Assembly: GCF_001180105.1 (NCBI RefSeq) | Contig: NZ_CVSO01000034.1 | Coordinates: 1 to 48,620, forward strand | DNA from: Candidatus Pelagibacter communis | GTDB taxonomy: Bacteria; Pseudomonadota; Alphaproteobacteria; Pelagibacterales; Pelagibacteraceae | DNA length: 48,620 bases | Direction of reading: 5' to 3' | Shown here: positions 41,573-48,620 of the stretch, one piece after another | Position numbering within the stretch: position 1 is the stretch's first letter | How the letters are laid out: the number at the start of each line of letters is the position of its first letter | Position numbers and translations under genes: made by a program | The notes under the pieces: generated by a model | Database searches by the model: none | What the model was told of the DNA's origin: nothing | Seen by the model: the letters and a program-made list of their open reading frames with translations, nothing else

Positions 41573-42648
41573 TTTTTAAATATTTTTTCTAGAGTTTTAA
41601 GAAGAAGAGTATTTTCTCTGGTATTTCCAATAGTTAACCTTAATTTATTTTTTAGCCTATATGCCTCTAAACTTCTTAAAAGTATTCCTTTTTTTTCAAG
41701 TAATTTTTTTAATCTAATAGCAGAGTATTTGCAATAATCAAAATCCAATAAAAGAAAATTTGCTGAAACTTTATTGGTTTTAATTTTATAATTTTCTAAA
41801 GTTTTTTTAATTTTAATAGCCCATCTTAAATTATGTTTGACAGATTTTGAAACAAAAGACTTGTCCTTTAAAGCTTCAACAGCTGCCATTTCTGCAATTT
41901 TGTTTATGTTAAATGGTGGTTTGATTTTAAGAAGTTCCTTTACAATTTCTTTAGAGCCATAACCCCATCCTATTCTTAATGAAGCTAAGCCATATATTTT
42001 TGAAAATGTTCTTAAAATAAATACATTTTTTTTATTCTTAAATAATTCTAACCCAGATTTATAATCTATATTTACCATATATTCATAGTAAGCATCATCA
42101 ATTACTAAAAGAATATTTTGTCTAAGTTTTTTTCTTAATTCAAGAATCTCTTTTTTTGTTAAATAAGTCCCTGTTGGATTATTAGGATTAGCTAAAAAAA
42201 CAATTTTTGTTTTATTCGAAACTTTATCCAAAATTCCCTTGACTGAAACTTTAAATTTATTTTCCTTCGAAAAAATTACTTTTGAGCCAATTATGCTGCT
42301 GTAAATCCTATACATTAAAAAACTGTACTGAGGAACAATAACTTCATCTTTTTTTTGTAAAAATAATTGACACAATAATTGTATGACTTCGTCGGATCCT
42401 GACCCACAAATAATTTGATCAAAATTGCATTTGAATTTTTGTGAGATTTCCCTCCTTAAAGTTCTTGTTTTGCTATCTGGATATTTATCCAGCTTTTTAA
42501 TGCTTGAAATTATCTTTCTGGATTTAGGTGATTGGCCAAGTGCAGATTCATTTGCAGATAGTTTAATAATATTTTTTTTTCTTAAAATATTTGACTTACC
42601 TGGCACATAACTTTGCACATTTATTTTTCTGAAGTTTAATTTTTGCAT
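41569..42648 (-). CDS. hisC: Histidinol-phosphate aminotransferase (may also serve aromatic amino acids)
   Basis: This 359-residue fold-I PLP aminotransferase has LSANESALGQSP at the start, then NPNNPTGT (154-161), DDAYYEY (Asp185) and the Schiff-base lysine Lys217 in RTFSKIYGLASLRIG. RLTIGNTRENTLLLKTL is the HisC-type C-terminal motif with the phosphate-binding arginine. Coupling to tyrA suggests it may also transaminate phenylpyruvate or prephenate. It is divergent from metX across the SAM-II region. Confidence 0.9.
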   Translation of the reverse strand: MQKLNFRKINVQSYVPGKSNILRKKNIIKLSANESALGQSPKSRKIISSIKKLDKYPDSKTRTLRREISQKFKCNFDQIICGSGSDEVIQLLCQLFLQKKDEVIVPQYSFLMYRIYSSIIGSKVIFSKENKFKVSVKGILDKVSNKTKIVFLANPNNPTGTYLTKKEILELRKKLRQNILLVIDDAYYEYMVNIDYKSGLELFKNKKNVFILRTFSKIYGLASLRIGWGYGSKEIVKELLKIKPPFNINKIAEMAAVEALKDKSFVSKSVKHNLRWAIKIKKTLENYKIKTNKVSANFLLLDFDYCKYSAIRLKKLLEKKGILLRSLEAYRLKNKLRLTIGNTRENTLLLKTLEKIFKK

Positions 42649-42742
42649 AATGATATATATAAATAATATACTGGTTATTTAAATAAAATTAACCCTCTGC
42701 GGGATATAATTGACATAAATAGTAACATGTTATAAAAGAATT

Positions 42743-42792
42743 TTGCGCTGATTTAACTGAATTGCGAGCGCTATAAAAAAACCGCTAAATAA
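42743..42792 (+). promoter_or_regulatory. SAM-II riboswitch upstream of metX
   Basis: The stem P1 pairs GCGCT (42745-42749) with AGCGC (42767-42771). The conserved loop GATTTAACTGAATTGCG follows P1's 5' strand. ATTTA (42751-42755) can pair with TAAAT (42786-42790) to form the H-type pseudoknot, and CGCTAAAT closes the motif. This is the consensus of the alphaproteobacterial SAM-II (metA) riboswitch, which binds S-adenosylmethionine. Nine T's (42794-42802) follow immediately. No clear Shine-Dalgarno sequence lies before the metX ATG at 42823. The rest of the gap 42649-42822 is AT-rich without a promoter I would defend. Confidence 0.93.
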
Positions 42793-42822
42793 GTTTTTTT
42801 TTCTCACAATTCACAAAAAATT

Positions 42823-43941
42823 ATGAGTGAAAAAGATAAAATAAAAACATTATTTGTTAAAAAACCGTTAAAACTAGATTGTGGTCAGACAATTAGTGAT
42901 TTTCCATTGGCTTATGAAACATATGGAAAATTAAATAATAAAAAAGATAATGCTATATTAGTTTTTCATGCCCTTACTGGAGATCAGTTTGCTTCAGGAA
43001 CAAATCCAATTACAAAGAAAGACGGTTGGTGGAACTATGCCCTTGGACCTGGTAAAGCTATTGATACTGATAAATACTTTGTAATTGCAGCTAACGTTAT
43101 AGGCGGTTGCATGGGTTCTTTCGGACCAAGTAATATAAATCCGGAAACAAAAAAACCTTATGGAACTAATTTTCCTGTAATCACAATAAACGATATGGTT
43201 AATGCACAGTATAACCTCTTAGAATATTTTAAAATTGAAAAATTATTCAGTGTTGTTGGTGGATCAATGGGGGGGATGCAAGTCCTTCAGTTTGTATCTA
43301 ATTTTCCAAATAAGGCTCACACCGCTATTCCAATAGCATGTACAGCAAGTCATTCAGCTCAAAATATTGCTCTTAATGAACTTGGTAGACAATCAATAAT
43401 GGCGGATAGCAACTGGCATGATGGCTTTTATGAGAAGCAAAATAAACAGCCAGATAAGGGGCTTGCTGTTGCAAGAATGGCAGCACATATAACTTATTTG
43501 TCTAAAGCGGGTCTTCAAGAAAAGTTTGGTAGAAAGTTACAAGAAAGGGATGATTTAAAATTTAGTTTCGATGCTGACTTTCAAATAGAAAGTTATCTGA
43601 GATATCAAGGCTCAGTTTTTGTAGATAGGTTTGATGCAAATAGCTATTTATATATTACAAGAGCGATGGATTATTTTGACTTAACAGAGAAGTTTGGAGG
43701 CAATTTATCAAAAGCTTTTGAGAAAAGTGATACAAAATTTTTTATCATATCTTTTACATCAGACTGGCTTTATCCAACATCTGAAAACAGGGAAATAGTA
43801 ATAGCACTTAATGCAATTGGTAAAAATGTTGGATTTGTTGAAATTACATCTGACAAGGGTCATGACTCATTTTTACTTGATGTTCCAGACTTCCTAAATA
43901 CTGTAAGGAATTTTTTAAACAAATCTTATGAAAAAATTTAA
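42823..43941 (+). CDS. metX: Homoserine O-acetyltransferase
   Basis: MetX makes O-acetyl- (or succinyl-) homoserine, the first committed step of methionine synthesis. The 372-residue alpha/beta hydrolase has nucleophile Ser148 in GGSMGGMQVL, Asp314 in TSDWLYP and His347 in KGHDSFL. ANVIGGCMGSFGPS and the HALTGDQF oxyanion-side motif are typical. It is preceded by a SAM-II riboswitch, so its expression should fall when SAM is plentiful. Its stop overlaps the start of metW by one base. Confidence 0.96.
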   Translation: MSEKDKIKTLFVKKPLKLDCGQTISDFPLAYETYGKLNNKKDNAILVFHALTGDQFASGTNPITKKDGWWNYALGPGKAIDTDKYFVIAANVIGGCMGSFGPSNINPETKKPYGTNFPVITINDMVNAQYNLLEYFKIEKLFSVVGGSMGGMQVLQFVSNFPNKAHTAIPIACTASHSAQNIALNELGRQSIMADSNWHDGFYEKQNKQPDKGLAVARMAAHITYLSKAGLQEKFGRKLQERDDLKFSFDADFQIESYLRYQGSVFVDRFDANSYLYITRAMDYFDLTEKFGGNLSKAFEKSDTKFFIISFTSDWLYPTSENREIVIALNAIGKNVGFVEITSDKGHDSFLLDVPDFLNTVRNFLNKSYEKI

Positions 43942-44495
43942 TGAAGAAAGAATTTTATAATATCGCAAAATTAGTCACAACAAACGCTAAGATTTTAGAT
44001 GTGGGATGTGGGAATGGTGAATTAATGAAATATATTAATGAAAACATCAGTAAAGATATAAGAGGAATTGAATTGTCAAAATCCAATGTTCAAAAATGTG
44101 TTGAAAAAGGTTTAACCGTTATTGAGGGTGACGCAGAAAAAGATTTGAAGCAATTTCCAGATAACTCTTTTGATTTTGTAATTCTTAGTCAAACTTTACA
44201 AGCTTTCTTAGATCCAGAAAATGTATTGAATGAATTACTAAGAATTGGCAAAAAAGCAATTGTATCAATCCCAAATTTTGGACACTGGAAAGTAAGACTT
44301 CATTTACTTTTAAAGGGTACAATGCCAGTTACAGAAAATTTACCTAATGAATGGTATAATACTCCAAACTTGCACATGTGTACAATTAAAGATTTTGAAA
44401 ATTATTGCAAGCAAAGAAATATTAAGATTAACTTAAAAAATTTAAAATTTCAAAATTTGTTTTCTGAATTAGGAATTTTTATACTAGAAAAATAA
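43941..44495 (+). CDS. metW: Methionine biosynthesis protein MetW
   Basis: This is a 184-residue class I SAM-methyltransferase-fold protein. LDVGCGNGELMKYI is the motif I region, VIEGDAEKDLKQFPDNSFD and VILSQTLQAFLDPENVL follow, and IVSIPNFGHWKVRLHLL is the MetW hallmark. It lies in the same transcript as metX (TAATG junction), and in other bacteria MetW is needed for MetX activity. It has no other known methyl acceptor. Confidence 0.94.
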   Translation: MKKEFYNIAKLVTTNAKILDVGCGNGELMKYINENISKDIRGIELSKSNVQKCVEKGLTVIEGDAEKDLKQFPDNSFDFVILSQTLQAFLDPENVLNELLRIGKKAIVSIPNFGHWKVRLHLLLKGTMPVTENLPNEWYNTPNLHMCTIKDFENYCKQRNIKINLKNLKFQNLFSELGIFILEK

Positions 44496-44496
44496 A

Positions 44497-45216
44497 ATGA
44501 AAATTGAAATAATAAAATGTCTTACCGACAATTTTTCTTATTTGTTAATCAATGAAAAAAATCAAGATGCTTGTGTGGTAGATCCTGGTGAGGCAAAACC
44601 AGTATTAGAGTATATCAATAAAAATAGTTTAAATTTAAAATATATTCTAAATACTCATCATCATGGTGATCATATTAATGGAAACAATATCCTCAAAAGT
44701 AAGTTTGACGCAAAAATCCTGGCCTTTGAAGATGATAAAGATAGAATTCCTATGATTGATATTCCCTTAAAAGATAATCAGATTTGGAAGGATGATATAT
44801 TTGAATTTAAAGTAATTCATGTACCTGGGCACACTTCTGGACATATATGCTTTCATTTTTTTAACGAAAAAACAGTTTTTACTGGAGATACATTATTTTC
44901 TTTGGGGTGTGGAAAAATTTTTGAGGGTAGCTACGAAGACATGTTTAATTCATTATTAAGATTAAAAGTTTTACCTCCTGAAACAAACGTATACTTTGGA
45001 CACGAATATACATTAAATAATGCAATTTTTTGTCAAAGGTTTGATCAAAATAATTCTGAACTTAATAAAAAGATTCTTAATATAAAAAAAAAGTTGGATA
45101 GTGGCTTTCCTTCTGTGCCATCTACAATAAAAGATGAATTGAATTGTAACATTTTTTTAAGGGCAAAAAATCAGGAAGAATTTTCAAAATTACGTGATTT
45201 AAAGGATAATTTTTAA
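44497..45216 (+). CDS. gloB: Hydroxyacylglutathione hydrolase (glyoxalase II)
   Basis: This is a 239-residue metallo-beta-lactamase-fold hydrolase. The metal site THHHGDH occupies residues 53-59, PGHTSGHICF and FTGDTLFSLGCGKIFEG are the next ligand regions, and FGHEYTLNNAIFC carries the family-specific glyoxalase II motif. It would release glutathione and D-lactate from S-lactoylglutathione. It begins one base after the metW stop and is the last gene of the metX operon. Confidence 0.93.
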   Translation: MKIEIIKCLTDNFSYLLINEKNQDACVVDPGEAKPVLEYINKNSLNLKYILNTHHHGDHINGNNILKSKFDAKILAFEDDKDRIPMIDIPLKDNQIWKDDIFEFKVIHVPGHTSGHICFHFFNEKTVFTGDTLFSLGCGKIFEGSYEDMFNSLLRLKVLPPETNVYFGHEYTLNNAIFCQRFDQNNSELNKKILNIKKKLDSGFPSVPSTIKDELNCNIFLRAKNQEEFSKLRDLKDNF

Positions 45217-45226
45217 TCGATATAAC

Positions 45227-45254
45227 TTGACTATAAATACCTTAGAACTATATT
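45227..45254 (+). promoter_or_regulatory. Sigma-70 promoter for rplU-rpmA-obgE-proBA
   Basis: TTGACT at 45227-45232 and TATATT at 45249-45254 are separated by 16 bases. This is close to consensus and just upstream of rplU. The expected leader is under 20 bases with no Shine-Dalgarno sequence. Confidence 0.65.
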
Positions 45255-45278
45255 GCAGCATAATTTAGAAAATATTTT

Positions 45279-45683
45279 ATGTCATTTGCAGTCATACAAA
45301 CGGGTGGAAAACAGTACAAAGTCAAGGCTGGAGAAATTTTGAAAATTGAAAAATTTTCAGATGGTAAGCCAAACAGTAAAATAGAATTCAAGGAGATTTT
45401 GGCTTACGGAGATGATAAAAATATTGAATTAGGTAACCCTGTTGTTTCTGGTGCAAAAGTTGAGGCTGAACTATTAAAGAATTCTAAAAATAGAACTGTT
45501 TTAATATTTAAAAAACGTAGACGTAAAAATTCAAGAAGAAAAAACGGTCACAGGCAACAATTCTCATTAATTAGAGTAAACAGAATTATGTCAAAAGACG
45601 GAAAGATCTTGTCTGAGGCAGAGAAAATTACTAAAGTAAGCAAAAAAAAAGAAGAGAAAAAAACAACAACTAAAGTTAAATAA
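45279..45683 (+). CDS. rplU: 50S ribosomal protein L21
   Basis: This is a 134-residue large-subunit protein. [20 protein letters not shown] at the N-terminus and the basic [20 protein letters not shown] stretch with IRVNRI are definitive. The C-terminal 25 residues form a charged, lysine-rich extension beyond the core protein. Its stop overlaps the start of rpmA by one base. Confidence 0.97.
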   Translation: MSFAVIQTGGKQYKVKAGEILKIEKFSDGKPNSKIEFKEILAYGDDKNIELGNPVVSGAKVEAELLKNSKNRTVLIFKKRRRKNSRRKNGHRQQFSLIRVNRIMSKDGKILSEAEKITKVSKKKEEKKTTTKVK

Positions 45684-45937
45684 TGGCAACAAAAAAAGCA
45701 GGTGGATCGTCAAGGAACGGAAGAGATAGTGCGGGCAGACGTCTAGGAGTCAAAAAATATGGGGGTCAGTTTGTAGTGCCTGGAAATATTATTGTTAGAC
45801 AAAGGGGAACAAAAATTTTCCCTGGACAAAATGTTGGTATGGGGAAAGATCATTCAATCTTTTCGGTGATAAAAGGGAAAGTAATTTTCAAAAAATCAAA
45901 GTCTGATAGGACTTACGTTTCAGTTAAACCCAATTAA
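45683..45937 (+). CDS. rpmA: 50S ribosomal protein L27
   Basis: This is an 84-residue protein. [20 protein letters not shown] followed by [20 protein letters not shown] is the conserved tail that reaches the peptidyl-transferase centre. There is no N-terminal cleavage extension as found in Firmicutes. It lies between rplU and obgE, the standard bacterial order. Confidence 0.97.
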   Translation: MATKKAGGSSRNGRDSAGRRLGVKKYGGQFVVPGNIIVRQRGTKIFPGQNVGMGKDHSIFSVIKGKVIFKKSKSDRTYVSVKPN

Positions 45938-48046
<2,109 letters not shown>

Positions 48047-48050
<4 letters not shown>

Positions 48051-48566
48051 AAAATTATTTAAATAGAATTGGAACAAACGCAGTTAAGGCAGGATTAAAA
48101 ATTATTAATAAAGAAAAAAAAAATAAAATTTTAAAAGATTATGTTAGCTTATTAACTAAATATAATGACAAAATTTTAAAAGAAAATTTAAAGGACCTGA
48201 AGATAGCTAGACAAAAAAAACTTGATATTAATTTAATAAATAGATTAGAGCTTAATGATAAAAAAATTGGAGGTATCAGGAAATCTGTATTAGAAATAAT
48301 TAAACTCAAAGACCCAGTAAATAGAGTAGTTTCTAAATGGAGTCGACCTAACAAATTGAAGGTTAAAAAAGTTACTATTCCTATTGGGGTAATTGGAGTT
48401 ATTTATGAAAGTAGACCAAACGTAACTTCAGACGTCTCTTCCTTATGTTTTAAATCTGGAAATAGTGTAATATTAAAAGGAGGTTCAGAGGCTTTTAATT
48501 CTAATAAGATTATCTCAAACTTATTCAGAAAAGCTCTTAAGAAAAATAAGGTAGATGTAAATTTTG
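48047..48566 (+). CDS. proA: Glutamate-5-semialdehyde dehydrogenase (3' part missing)
   Basis: ProA reduces glutamyl-5-phosphate to the semialdehyde, the second step of proline synthesis. About 173 native residues are present. The N-terminus, the PIGVIGVIYESRPNVTSDVS motif and KSGNSVILKGGSEAFNSN are typical, but the catalytic cysteine and C-terminal half (the family is about 420 residues) are missing. After residue 173 the frame enters the inverted copy of 48128-48181 and stops seven codons later at TAG 48590-48592. The stop is therefore an artefact of the contig end. Confidence 0.9.
48128..48181. repeat. Template segment of the right inverted repeat, inside proA
   Basis: This is the native copy of the 54-base sequence whose inverted duplicate ends the window. 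It encodes the ProA segment around KILKDYVSLLTKYNDKIL in normal frame, so it is taken as the original. Confidence 0.93.
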
Positions 48567-48620
48567 TTTTAAAATTTTGTCATTATATTTAGTTAATAAG
48601 CTAACATAATCTTTTAAAAT
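48567..48620. repeat. Inverted copy of 48128-48181 (right fold-back end)
   Basis: The reverse complement of 48567-48620 is identical to 48128-48181 over all 54 bases. The pairing breaks at 48566/48182. It interrupts proA and brings in a false stop codon. With the left end showing the same structure, this is taken as a chimeric contig end. Confidence 0.95.

Overview
The window is about 30% GC, with almost no intergenic space (no gap over 175 bases), many 1-17 base gene overlaps and a typical marine alphaproteobacterial gene set: class I lysyl-tRNA synthetase, ChvG/ChvI, RegA, metX-metW behind a SAM-II riboswitch, tsaE-amgK-murU, and rplU-rpmA-obgE-proB-proA. This points to a streamlined SAR11 / Pelagibacterales genome. 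The subclade cannot be fixed by reading alone.

Both ends look artefactual. Bases 1-61 are a perfect inverted copy of 1687-1747, and 48567-48620 are a perfect inverted copy of 48128-48181. Each copy cuts into a conserved gene (a cyclopropane-fatty-acid synthase homologue on the left, proA on the right). The window is best read as one whole contig with fold-back chimeras at its two ends, as multiple-displacement amplification of single cells produces. The true genome in between appears continuous.

Layout. 0-8 kb: truncated cfa, a DapA-superfamily aldolase, a GT9 glycosyltransferase, a membrane J-domain protein, oligopeptidase B, an Hsp20 gene with a sigma-32-like promoter and a ROSE-like RNA thermometer, a BamE-like lipoprotein, and a purine permease facing a purine phosphoribosyltransferase across a shared terminator. 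8-18 kb: a GT17 glycosyltransferase, AlkA, an EamA exporter, msrA-sseA-RND adaptor-RND pump, then a lytic-transglycosylase-like lipoprotein, a nuclease, a VanZ-like protein and gpmA. 18-27 kb, mostly minus strand: polA, chvI-chvG, ahcY, tsaE, amgK, murU. 26.6-32 kb: an ABC ATPase, bioY, regA, then a polyamine operon (PLP decarboxylase, deoxyhypusine-synthase-like enzyme, agmatinase) with a terminator-bearing leader. 32-42.6 kb: yhhQ, rpmB, pyrD, class I lysS, trkH-ampG-NlpC/P60-TPR/sulfotransferase, tyrA and hisC. 42.7-48.6 kb: SAM-II riboswitch, metX-metW-gloB, then rplU-rpmA-obgE-proB-proA.

Functional links. Four loci (lytic transglycosylase, amgK-murU, ampG, cytoplasmic NlpC/P60) together suggest a peptidoglycan recycling route. 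The purine permease and phosphoribosyltransferase form a salvage pair. The decarboxylase, DHS-like enzyme and agmatinase form a polyamine pathway, probably to homospermidine or a related polyamine. The most interesting non-coding elements are the hsp20 leader, the polyamine-operon leader and the SAM-II riboswitch. I did not see a wholly new multi-gene system. The best leads are regulatory RNAs and a few proteins that depart from their family (a hairpin-less RND adaptor, and a ChvI lacking the conserved Lys-Pro).
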